Shown: piece after piece, positions 16,933-24,702 of the stretch
How positions within the stretch are numbered: the stretch's first letter is position 1
How the letters are laid out: the number at the start of each line of letters is the position of its first letter
Source of the DNA: UBA6168 sp041163745
GTDB taxonomy: Bacteria; Bacteroidota; Bacteroidia; Chitinophagales; Saprospiraceae
DNA length: 64,000 nt
Direction: 5' to 3'
Assembly: GCA_041163745.1 (NCBI GenBank)
Contig: JBEAQU010000049.1
Location: 1 to 64,000, forward strand
The notes under the pieces: generated by a model
What the model was told of the DNA's origin: nothing
Seen by the model: only the letters and a program-made list of their open reading frames with translations
Database searches by the model: none
Position numbers and translations under genes: made by a program

Positions 16933-18288
16933 TCAGGGGAGGACAAGTTTGACGATGGTGTCGACGGGATGTCGTTCCGCCGGAGGGATGTGCAGCAGGA
17001 TGCCGCCGTCCTTGGTGATGCTGTGGTCGACCGGCCTGCCGGAATCCAGGAAGGACAGGGTGCCGGCGGACCAGGCGGCTGCATCCGGGATGTATCGGGC
17101 GGAACCTTCCTGCCGGAACAGGTGGAGGTAGATGACGTTCCCGTTTTGGGTGGAGACGCCCCAGTCGTGGGGCGGCATGGGGCCGGCGGTGGTTCCGTAG
17201 ACGGTTTCCCCGTACTGCCGCATCCAGGCGCCTATTTCCCGCAGGATGCGGCGGTGGTCCTCCTGTATTTTGCCATTGGGCATGGGGCCGACGTTGAGCA
17301 GGAAATTGCTGCCGTGACCGGCCGCCTTGACGATGTAGCGGATGAGGTCATCGACCGACTTGTTGGCGCGGTCCTGCAGGTTGAAGCCCCAGGAATGGTT
17401 GATGGTTTCGCAGGTTTCCAGGGGGAGGGCGCTGATGTCGTCCGCCGAACTGCCGAAACCGGTGGTGTTTTGGCCTGGGAGGTCTTTTTCGAACATCTGG
17501 AAGTCCTCACCGGGGAAGGGGGCCCTGTGATGGTTGTTGCCGATGAGCAGGGCGGGTTTGATGGCGTGCATGCGCGCATAGGTTCTATCCAGCCGCCAGT
17601 CGATCTGGTCTTCCGGCAGCCGGAATTTCACGGCCCGGTGCCAGGAGGGTTCCCCTGCGGATTGGTCCCACCAACCGTCCAGCCAGAAACCGGCGATGTC
17701 ATACCCCCTGGCCAGTTCTTCCATTTGTGCGTCCTGGTAGGCCAGGTAATCCTCCCAGTTGCCGGCCTCCGGCCGGCCTGTCCGCCGGCCTGTCCATCCC
17801 CGCGGGTAATAATCCGGGTGATGCCAATCCAGCTGGGAATGGTATGCAAAGAGTTTGAGGCCTTCCCGTCGGCAGGCCTGCTCGAGTTCCCGCAGGATAT
17901 CCCGTCCGAAAGGAGTTCGGCGGACTATATTGTAGTCCGAGACCTTGGAATCGTACATGGCGAAACCATCGTGGTGCTTGGTGGTGATGGTGATGTATTT
18001 CATGCCGGCGTCCTTGGCCATGGCTACCCATTCGTCGGCATTGAATTCGATGGGGTTGAAAAAGGAGGGCAACAACTCGTATTGGGAAATCGGGATGTCC
18101 TGGTTCTGCATGACCCACTCCCCGTCCCCGAGCAGGCTGTATACTCCCCAATGGATGAAAAGGCCGAAGCGGTCCGCCTGGAAAGCCTGCCGTGCCCGGA
18201 GGTTGTCCGGGGAGGGACGGTAATCGGATTGGGCGGACAGGTTGTCGGTGAGACGGAAGAAAATCAGGATGATGAGGAGTCTGTACAT
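16933..18288 (-). CDS. Secreted alpha-L-fucosidase (GH29)
   Basis: 451 residues. A signal peptide (MYRLLIILIFFRLTDNLSAQ) is followed by the GH29 barrel: FGLFIHWGVYS near residue 41, KYITITTKHHDGFAMYDS near 97, and GFWLDGWWD with the catalytic nucleophile Asp204. The C-terminal beta domain is short. The enzyme removes alpha-L-fucose from glycans and should act in the periplasm or outside. The frame stays open to 18591, but the ATG at 18288 begins the signal peptide. It is the first gene of the minus-strand fucosidase - RidA - PLP enzyme - dipeptidase cluster, a mixed content whose logic is unclear. Confidence 0.92.
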   Translation of the reverse strand: MYRLLIILIFFRLTDNLSAQSDYRPSPDNLRARQAFQADRFGLFIHWGVYSLLGDGEWVMQNQDIPISQYELLPSFFNPIEFNADEWVAMAKDAGMKYITITTKHHDGFAMYDSKVSDYNIVRRTPFGRDILRELEQACRREGLKLFAYHSQLDWHHPDYYPRGWTGRRTGRPEAGNWEDYLAYQDAQMEELARGYDIAGFWLDGWWDQSAGEPSWHRAVKFRLPEDQIDWRLDRTYARMHAIKPALLIGNNHHRAPFPGEDFQMFEKDLPGQNTTGFGSSADDISALPLETCETINHSWGFNLQDRANKSVDDLIRYIVKAAGHGSNFLLNVGPMPNGKIQEDHRRILREIGAWMRQYGETVYGTTAGPMPPHDWGVSTQNGNVIYLHLFRQEGSARYIPDAAAWSAGTLSFLDSGRPVDHSITKDGGILLHIPPAERHPVDTIVKLVLP

Positions 18289-18495
18289 AGTATTACCATT
18301 TGATCGGAATACCGGTAAATATAAGGAATAAATTGAGACTGAAAGCAGGGATCGTCTTATATGGTAGCGAAGGCTTCCTGCCGGGAGGCGTGGGCCGGGA
18401 TGACAATGGACGAAGCCATCGTGATGTGCAGGGGCTTCTTTGCCGCACAGCGGTTCAGTCGGAAGATGGCTAGCGTCCGAATGGCTGGGGAAGGT

Positions 18496-18503
18496 TATAT
18501 TTG
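18496..18503 (+). promoter_or_regulatory. Predicted -7 element for the PhyH gene (TATATTTG)
   Basis: This is a full match to TAnnTTTG, 18 nt before the ATG at 18522, giving a very short leader with an A-run of about 10. Confidence 0.5.
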
Positions 18504-18521
18504 TCAAAAAAAAAACGAAGC

Positions 18522-19343
18522 ATGGACCGGTTGCCAGCATATGTGCGCGATTGCCTGTCGGAACCTTATGGTCTGACGGCCGAACAGACATCCTTTTATG
18601 AGCGCAACCGGTTCATCAGGCTGGAGGCGGTCCTGCCCGACGAGGTCGTTGGCTATTACCGGGATGTCATCGACGAAAGGGTCCGGCTGATGAACCGGGA
18701 GGACCGTCCTTTGGAAGCGCGCGACACCTATGGGAAGGCTTTCCTGCAGCTGTTCAACCTGTGGCGGGAAGACGAGCGTATCCGCGCCCTGGTCCTGTCG
18801 CCCCGCCTGGGTCGGATTGCCGCTGGACTCATGGGCACCGCCGGTGTCCGGCTGTATCATGACCAGGCTCTGTACAAGGAGGCCGGTGGCGGCATCACGC
18901 CCTGGCATGCGGACCAGTATTACTGGCCATTGTCGACCGACAGGACGGTCACGGCCTGGATACCGTTGCAGGCGACGCCGCTGGAGATGGGGCCCCTGGA
19001 GTTCAGTGCCGGCAGCCATGTCCTGGCCGAGGGCAGGGAACTGGCCATCGGCGACGAGAGCGAACGCATGATCGGCGACAGGCTGCGGGTGACGGATTTC
19101 CGGCATGTGGTGGAACCGTATGCGGCGGGAGACCTCAGCTTCCATTCCGGGTGGGTCTTCCATCGGGCGGGCGCCAATGCAACCGGGGAGATGCGGCGGG
19201 TGATGACCGCCATCTACATGGACCGGGAGATGCGCCTCAAGGCACCCGAGAACAAGAATCAGGAACACGACTGGCATACCTGGTGCCCCGGGGCACCAGT
19301 TGGTGCGGTCATTGACACACCCCTCAATCCGGTGGCCGGATAA
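18522..19343 (+). CDS. Phytanoyl-CoA dioxygenase (PhyH) family protein
   Basis: 273 residues. This Fe(II)/2-oxoglutarate oxygenase shows the HxD motif in TPWHADQYYWPL and the distal His in SFHSGWVFHRAGANATGE, with the 2-oxoglutarate arginine in MRRVMTAIYMD. Relatives hydroxylate small molecules such as ectoine or modify sugars and lipids; the substrate here cannot be read from sequence. The ATG at 18522 (MDRLPAYVRDCL) is preferred over a TTG at 18501, which lies in the promoter. A TauE/SafE permease gene follows after 39 nt. Confidence 0.88.
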   Translation: MDRLPAYVRDCLSEPYGLTAEQTSFYERNRFIRLEAVLPDEVVGYYRDVIDERVRLMNREDRPLEARDTYGKAFLQLFNLWREDERIRALVLSPRLGRIAAGLMGTAGVRLYHDQALYKEAGGGITPWHADQYYWPLSTDRTVTAWIPLQATPLEMGPLEFSAGSHVLAEGRELAIGDESERMIGDRLRVTDFRHVVEPYAAGDLSFHSGWVFHRAGANATGEMRRVMTAIYMDREMRLKAPENKNQEHDWHTWCPGAPVGAVIDTPLNPVAG

Positions 19344-19382
19344 TCGGCCGATGGCGGTGGACAGGGCACTAATTGTTGCAGG

Positions 19383-20156
19383 ATGGAAAGCATATGGATT
19401 GCCTTGGTGGCTTTTTTGGCCGCTTTGCTGACGTTTTTCTCCGGATTTGGCCTGGGTACGCTGCTGACACCGGTCTTCCTGCTGTTTTTTCCGGCGGATT
19501 TGGCCATTGCACTGACCGGGGTCGTCCACTTCTTCAACAACCTGTTCAAGCTGGTGCTGGTCGGCCGGCAGGCGGACCGGCAGGTTGTGTTACGTTTCGG
19601 GCTGCCGGCCGTGCTCGCGGCCCTGCTCGGTGCCGCCGTCATGTTGCACCTGTCCGGACTGGAGGCACGCTGGACCTACGGGCTGGCGGGAAGGACCCTG
19701 ACAGTGACGCCTTTCAAACTGCTGTTGTCGGTCTTGCTGGCTTTCTTCGCTCTCATGGATCTGGTGCCGTACTTCCGAACTTGGCGGTTCGACCGCCGTT
19801 GGTTGCCTTGGGGCGGCTTGCTGAGCGGCTTTTTCGGGGGCTTGTCCGGACATCAAGGGGCGCTGCGAAGTGCTTTTCTGATTCGGGCCGGACTGTCCAG
19901 GTCCGGTTTCATCGGTACGGCGGTGGTGATTTCCAGTCTGGTCGACCTCACCCGTCTCTCCGTGTATGCAGACCGTGTACGGGCGGCCGGTTGGGAAGAC
20001 CAACTCCCGACCGTGGGGGTGGTGACGGCCGGCGGCATCCTGGGTTCCTGGCTGGGTAATCGGCTGTTGGAAAAGGTCACACTGGCGCGGCTGCAGCAAT
20101 TCGTGGCGATCCTGCTGTTCCTGCTTTCGCTGGCCCTGGCGTCCGGGTGGCTGTAG
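19383..20156 (+). CDS. TauE/SafE family membrane permease
   Basis: 257 residues with about eight hydrophobic helices in two halves. The first starts MESIWIALVAFLAALLTFFSG, and the second contains LLSGFFGGLSGHQGALRSAFL, the repeat signature (GxxSG) of the TauE/SafE family. Members export sulfite, sulfoacetate or other organic anions across the inner membrane; the substrate is unknown. The gene follows the PhyH gene in the same direction and probably shares its promoter. Confidence 0.85.
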   Translation: MESIWIALVAFLAALLTFFSGFGLGTLLTPVFLLFFPADLAIALTGVVHFFNNLFKLVLVGRQADRQVVLRFGLPAVLAALLGAAVMLHLSGLEARWTYGLAGRTLTVTPFKLLLSVLLAFFALMDLVPYFRTWRFDRRWLPWGGLLSGFFGGLSGHQGALRSAFLIRAGLSRSGFIGTAVVISSLVDLTRLSVYADRVRAAGWEDQLPTVGVVTAGGILGSWLGNRLLEKVTLARLQQFVAILLFLLSLALASGWL

Positions 20157-20326
20157 CCGCTTGCGCTTTCCTTTCTGCGCAGATTGGCTTAATTTTAGCC
20201 CTACGCCTCCTGCTGCCGCCCGAAATCGACACAGAGACACCGGTCCGGAATGCCGAGGGTCTTTCCTCCCCCCGACCGAACGTTCCCGCTCTTTCGCGGT
20301 TGGCTGCTGCCGGCCGCATTTCATGA

Positions 20327-20401
20327 GACTTGTTGCGATGGGTCAGCGAAGTGGGAAAAAAGAGTCTTTTGGACCCTTTGATTCCCCCGTCGTAACCAGT
20401 C
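20327..20401. repeat. Short copy (75 bp) of palindromic TIR element R1
   Basis: The left end is GACTTGTTGCGATGGGTC (20327-20344). The right end read on the other strand is GACTGGTTACGACGGGGG. The interior GTGGGAAAAAAGAG and TTTTGGACC matches the copy at 1191. Exactly the same length as that copy (75 bp) suggests a defined short form. It lies in the 351-nt gap between the TauE/SafE gene and the GT8 gene, where I see no other gene. Confidence 0.72.
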
Positions 20402-20507
20402 TATGCATGCGCTCTGAAGATGCACATTACGGTATTGGTCCGGCATCATCATGCCTCCCGCCTGCGAAGATGTGTGTTCCTTACGTATCGACCCTACAAA
20501 AGCGAAT

Positions 20508-21485
20508 ATGGCTGACCTGCGACATCCGCCCGCCCCGGGAAAATACAACGTCTGTTTTTCCGCCAACGACGCCTACCGACAACACCTGACAGTGGCCTGT
20601 CTGTCCTTGCTCCTGAACAACCCGGTACCTTGGGACATATACCTTGTCACGACGGATTTTCGTCCGGAAAGCGAACGTCGGTTGCGGCGCATGGTGGAAG
20701 GCCGGGGCGGTCGTTTGCACCGGATTCCCATGGATGACACGAAGTTCCGGGACTTGCCCATTGAATACAGCCGGTTCGACGTCCATACCTATTTCCGGCT
20801 GTATCTGGACCGTCTGCTGCCCGATACCGTGGAAAACCTGCTCTACCTGGATTCGGACCTGGTTGTCGACGGCTCCTTGACAGACCTGTTCGACCGTCCC
20901 GCCCGCGCTCCGCTGGAGGCGGTGCGCGATTACGGTATGGATGTGGAGCGCTTGGCCCTGCGGGGCAACAACCGCTATTTCAACGCCGGAATGCTGTACA
21001 TCCCGCTGTCGCATTGGCGGCGGGAAGGATACCATCGGCGCTTGCTGTCGCATGTGCCGCCCACCTATGAGTATGCGGACCAGGAGATCCTCAACGATTT
21101 CTTCAAAGGACAATGGCATGAGTTGCCCTGGCGATACAACACCTTCCATTTCTTCCTGTACCGGTTCCCCGCTCCGGCTGTCATCCACTATGCCGGCGAC
21201 CACAAGCCCTGGCGTTACCTGACCCTGTCCGGTATCGCCTACTGGAAATACCTGCTTCGCTCACCCTATTGGCTTCGCGGCTGGACCGTCCTGAACACCA
21301 TCCGGCCGGGAATCGGTTTGTTCCTGTATTACAAGAAACAAAAGGTTTATTTCAACCGGCTGCTGGCCTTCCTGCGGATCCGGAAGTTCGAACTGCCGGA
21401 GGCGGACGGGATGCCGGCGGAATGGATGGAGGGAAAGGAAGTGGTGCTGCATCCGCAGAAGGACATCCGTCCGCCTGCCCGTTGA
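20508..21485 (+). CDS. Glycosyltransferase family 8 protein
   Basis: 325 residues with a GT-A fold: the N-terminal strand YNVCFSANDAYRQHLTVAC, RFDVHTYFRLYLDRLLP, and the metal-binding DxD motif in LLYLDSDLVVDG (Asp115-x-Asp117). It then has NRYFNAGMLYIPL and AVIHYAGDHKPWRY, all standard GT8 landmarks. GT8 enzymes transfer glucose or galactose from UDP-sugars onto LPS or polysaccharide. The ATG at 20508 directly precedes the conserved domain. It opens a region of surface-glycan genes. Confidence 0.9.
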   Translation: MADLRHPPAPGKYNVCFSANDAYRQHLTVACLSLLLNNPVPWDIYLVTTDFRPESERRLRRMVEGRGGRLHRIPMDDTKFRDLPIEYSRFDVHTYFRLYLDRLLPDTVENLLYLDSDLVVDGSLTDLFDRPARAPLEAVRDYGMDVERLALRGNNRYFNAGMLYIPLSHWRREGYHRRLLSHVPPTYEYADQEILNDFFKGQWHELPWRYNTFHFFLYRFPAPAVIHYAGDHKPWRYLTLSGIAYWKYLLRSPYWLRGWTVLNTIRPGIGLFLYYKKQKVYFNRLLAFLRIRKFELPEADGMPAEWMEGKEVVLHPQKDIRPPAR

Positions 21486-21604
21486 TGACGCAGAAAACAA
21501 CAGCGTAGAATGCGCCGGATAAGGGTCGGTGGCGCACGGCTAGTCCGGGCAGCGAAGGTTATTCCTCATCCAGCGGATTTTCGCTGATTCTAATTGTTAG
21601 ATAT

Positions 21605-21635
21605 TTTGAAATTTACATATTGTAGCGTACTTTTG
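21605..21635 (+). promoter_or_regulatory. Consensus Bacteroidota promoter TTTG-N19-TACTTTTG
   Basis: TTTG at 21605-21608 and TACTTTTG at 21628-21635 are separated by 19 nt, the optimal spacing. It points rightward into 450 nt without a credible gene, ahead of the GT2 gene at 22093. It is one of the two best-matching promoters I found in the window; the other is at 27638-27668. Confidence 0.6.
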
Positions 21636-21639
21636 TAAG

Positions 21640-22092
21640 GCGCTTTGTCGGTGAATAGCCGCCGGCTGCGAATTTCCAACCGAATGGCAAGGATTTTGCC
21701 CCTGCCGATTACAACGGGTTCCCGATCAAACCACACTACCGTTCCCAAGCTTTCACCCGGGTACTTCACAACGACTGCTCTAGTCAATTTCCACGGTATT
21801 TCCTGCATGGAATCAAGCCTTCCTCCAAGGGGAGGCACTCGCCTTCCATGACTTCGGAATAGCCATACCCAGACGGAAACAACAACCGTACAATCAAATC
21901 GATGTAAACAAATTTGGCTGTCCTCAGGCTGCCTCAAAGCTTCCTGCGCTGAGATCAGTCCGGTCATTAGACCGGCATGCCAATGGAATTTGCAAACGAC
22001 CTTACTGCGTCGTCGCGGTCGTTTGTGATGCCGGAAATTAACCCCTGTAAAGACCAAATGCCCGAAAATATTGCGGGACGGGCGACAAAACT
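21640..22092 (+). ncRNA. Candidate structured leader or small RNA
   Basis: The stretch lies downstream of a consensus promoter and is visibly less GC-rich than its neighbours. It contains several hairpins: ATGGAA (21807-21812) pairs with TTCCAT (21844-21849) around an inner CCTCC/GGAGG stem; CCGGTCATTAGACCGG at 21960-21975 is a 6-bp stem with a tetraloop; CAAACGACC (21993-22001) pairs with GGTCGTTTG (22017-22025). No convincing protein is encoded on either strand. It may be a long 5' leader of the GT2 gene, a separate RNA, or a decayed gene. Confidence 0.35.
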
Positions 22093-23109
22093 GTGAATTA
22101 TAAAACCGTGAACACCACACCACACCCTACGCTGACCGTGGTCATCCCGGTCAAGCCGTTCGACAACACGATCCAGGCCTGTTTGGATGCTTTGGCCGAC
22201 AGCTGTTACGACGAATTTGAGGTCGTCCTCATGCTGGACGGTTGGGACGACCGGGGCCGCATCCGATGGAAGGGTGACCAACCTTTTCGAAAGGAGCGGC
22301 ATGCCAAGGCAGGTCCTTCCGCCTGCCGGCACCAGGGCGCCTTGTTGGCGTCCGGAGCATGGATTTGTTTCCTGGATTCCGACGTCCTGGTCATGCCGGG
22401 GACCTTGTCGGGAGCGCTGGCCTTGCTGCAACGGAATGGTGAGGACGGCCTGGTGGGGTCTTACGATGACGATCCGCCGAACAGCAGTGTCTGTTCACGG
22501 TTTCGAAACCTGCTGCACCATTTCCACCACCAACGCAACGAAGGGGCGGTGGGGGTGTTCTGGGGAGCATTCAGCATCATCCGCCGCGAACGCTACCTCC
22601 TGTCCGGCGGCTTCGATGCCCGCCGCTACCGGCAGGCCAGCATAGAGGACATCGAACTCGGGTACCGTATGCTCGACCTGGGGATGACGGTCCGTCTGCA
22701 TCCCTCGATCCAAGTGAAACATTTGAAACATTGGACCTTGCGAAACATGATATACACCGACATCTTCCTCCGGGCGAAACCATGGACGGAACTGTTGCTG
22801 ACCCGCGAAGGTAAACAGGTTAGCCAGCTGAACCTGAGCAATCGGGAAAAACTGTCCGCGTTGACCACCATGGCCTTGTATGGCAGTCTGGCCTTGGGGG
22901 TCGTCGTATCCTCCTGGTATTTGCTGGGCATATGTCTGGCGCTCGGACTCTTCTTGCTGCTGCAGCGGAGGTTCTACCGGTTCGGAGCCTCCCGTTTCGA
23001 CCTGCGTCAACTGCCGCTCGTCTTTCTGCTGCACCATGTCTATTTCATGACCGCCATTTCCGGCTATATGTTGGGACAGGCATCCGTACGAAGAATCAAA
23101 CTTTGGTGA
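22093..23109 (+). CDS. Glycosyltransferase family 2 membrane protein
   Basis: 338 residues. The GT-A domain runs from LTVVIPVKPFDNTIQAC to about residue 230, with the DxD-like ICFLDSDVLVMP and the acceptor-site acidic pair in RQASIEDIELGYRML. Two or three C-terminal hydrophobic segments (LGVVVSSWYLLGICLALGLF and a later one) anchor it in the inner membrane. The substrate is unknown. The start is a GTG at 22093 (a GTG at 22108 is equally possible); no ATG is available before the domain. It is followed after 1 nt by the flavoprotein gene. Confidence 0.85.
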   Translation: MNYKTVNTTPHPTLTVVIPVKPFDNTIQACLDALADSCYDEFEVVLMLDGWDDRGRIRWKGDQPFRKERHAKAGPSACRHQGALLASGAWICFLDSDVLVMPGTLSGALALLQRNGEDGLVGSYDDDPPNSSVCSRFRNLLHHFHHQRNEGAVGVFWGAFSIIRRERYLLSGGFDARRYRQASIEDIELGYRMLDLGMTVRLHPSIQVKHLKHWTLRNMIYTDIFLRAKPWTELLLTREGKQVSQLNLSNREKLSALTTMALYGSLALGVVVSSWYLLGICLALGLFLLLQRRFYRFGASRFDLRQLPLVFLLHHVYFMTAISGYMLGQASVRRIKLW

Positions 23110-23110
23110 A

Positions 23111-24655
23111 ATGATTACCGAATCGAAGATTGTCATCATTGGGGCAGGACCGGCCGGTCTGACGGCCGCGTTCGAACTGGCGAAAGCGGGAAAGCAGGGT
23201 ATCGTTGTGCTGGAAAAGGACAGCCAGGTGGGTGGTATCAGCAAGACGGTCAACTACAAAGATAATCTGATCGACATCGGAGGCCACCGGTTTTTCTCCA
23301 AATCCAATAAGGTGCTGAAATGGTGGGCGGATTTCCTGCCGATTCTCGACACGACCTCCGCGGTGGAAATCACCTACCACCACCGTTCAAGGGGCATGGA
23401 AAACATCATGTGGCGGCAGGCCCGTTCCTCCATGTTGGTCAGACCCCGCAAATCAAGGATTTACTTCCGGCGACACCTGTTCGATTATCCGCTGAAAATT
23501 TCCCTTTCCCTCTTTCGGAAGCTGGGCCTCATCTGGTCGATACAGGTGTTCCGGGACATCGTGCTGTCCCGGCTGCGGCCCATCCAGCCGGAGGTGACCC
23601 TCGAGCATTTTTACATCAACCGCTTCGGAAAAAAACTCTACGAGACCTTCTTCAAGGATTACACCCACAAGGTCTGGGGAAAACCCTGTTCCGACATCAG
23701 CAGCGAATGGGGCCGGCAACGGGTGAAGAGCCTTGGCATCCGACAGATCGTCTGGCACCACCTGGGAAAGGTCTTCAAGCCGCTCCGGTACTGGCAACGC
23801 AACGAAGCCCGTACCCTGACGGAAAAATTTCTGTACCCGGCCAAAGGTCCCGGCATGATGTGGGAACGGGTGTATCGGGAATGCAAGAAACTCGGTGTTC
23901 AGTTCGAACTGGGTGCCTCCGTCAGTAGCCTGGTGCTGGACGGCGACAACATCTCCGCCGTCGGCTACCGGCAGCATGGAGAAGAGAAGTTGTTATCCTG
24001 TGATGCGGTGTTCAGCACCATGGCGCTCAAGGACTTGGTCGCCGCCTTCTCCCATGTGCCGGATCCCGTGGCGAAAGTCGGCGCGGAACTGGAGTACAGG
24101 GATTTCATCATCGTCGGTCTCCTCCTACGCCAACTGCATCTGACCGAAGCGGATCGCCAGGATATGATCCGGGACAATTGGCTCTATATCCAGGAGAAGG
24201 ATGTCAAGGTCGGTCGCCTGCAGATTTTCAACAACTGGAGTCCTTTCATGGTGTCCGGCGAGGGTTCCTGGATCGGCGCGGAATATTTCTGCGCCAATGG
24301 GGATGATATCGCCAGCCGCTCGGATGAGGAACTGGTCCAGCTGGCCGTCGCGGAACTTCATGCCATCGGCATCATTGACAAGGACGACTTCCTGGACGGA
24401 CATGTGGTGCGCTGCGACAAAGCCTATCCTTCCTACACGGGCAGCTACGGACAAATCGGAGTGGTCCGGCAGTTCCTCGGAACCATCGGGAATCTCTTTC
24501 CCATGGGCCGTAACGGCTTGCATAAGTACAACAATCAGGACCACTCCATGCTCACCGCCTTCAAAGCAGTGGAGGTATACTCGAAGAAAGTAGAATCCGC
24601 CGACGAAATCTGGGCTATCAACTCCGAAGAGGAGTACCATGAGGAGGTGAAATGA
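23111..24655 (+). CDS. FAD-dependent oxidoreductase, UDP-galactopyranose-mutase/amine-oxidase-like
   Basis: 514 residues. It begins with a dinucleotide-binding motif, IVIIGAGPAGLTAAFELA, followed by VLEKDSQVGGISKTV and DIGGHRFFSK, the pattern of UDP-galactopyranose-mutase-like and protoporphyrinogen-oxidase-like flavoproteins. The C-terminal FAD-contacting part is GNLFPMGRNGLHKYNNQDHSM. Such genes often lie beside GT2 genes in polysaccharide clusters, as here (1-nt gap), which favours a sugar-nucleotide or lipid-linked substrate. True mutase activity cannot be asserted. Confidence 0.8.
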   Translation: MITESKIVIIGAGPAGLTAAFELAKAGKQGIVVLEKDSQVGGISKTVNYKDNLIDIGGHRFFSKSNKVLKWWADFLPILDTTSAVEITYHHRSRGMENIMWRQARSSMLVRPRKSRIYFRRHLFDYPLKISLSLFRKLGLIWSIQVFRDIVLSRLRPIQPEVTLEHFYINRFGKKLYETFFKDYTHKVWGKPCSDISSEWGRQRVKSLGIRQIVWHHLGKVFKPLRYWQRNEARTLTEKFLYPAKGPGMMWERVYRECKKLGVQFELGASVSSLVLDGDNISAVGYRQHGEEKLLSCDAVFSTMALKDLVAAFSHVPDPVAKVGAELEYRDFIIVGLLLRQLHLTEADRQDMIRDNWLYIQEKDVKVGRLQIFNNWSPFMVSGEGSWIGAEYFCANGDDIASRSDEELVQLAVAELHAIGIIDKDDFLDGHVVRCDKAYPSYTGSYGQIGVVRQFLGTIGNLFPMGRNGLHKYNNQDHSMLTAFKAVEVYSKKVESADEIWAINSEEEYHEEVK

Positions 24656-24702
24656 ATATCCGGTGCTCCTTGCCCTGACAGCCGGCAGCCCCGCAAGCAG
24701 CC

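Noticed and set aside
21590..22123. 177-residue minus-strand open frame in the gene-free segment
   Set aside because: No family resemblance; it runs over the GT2 start, ignores the plus-strand promoter and has no signal or domain. I treat the segment as non-coding.
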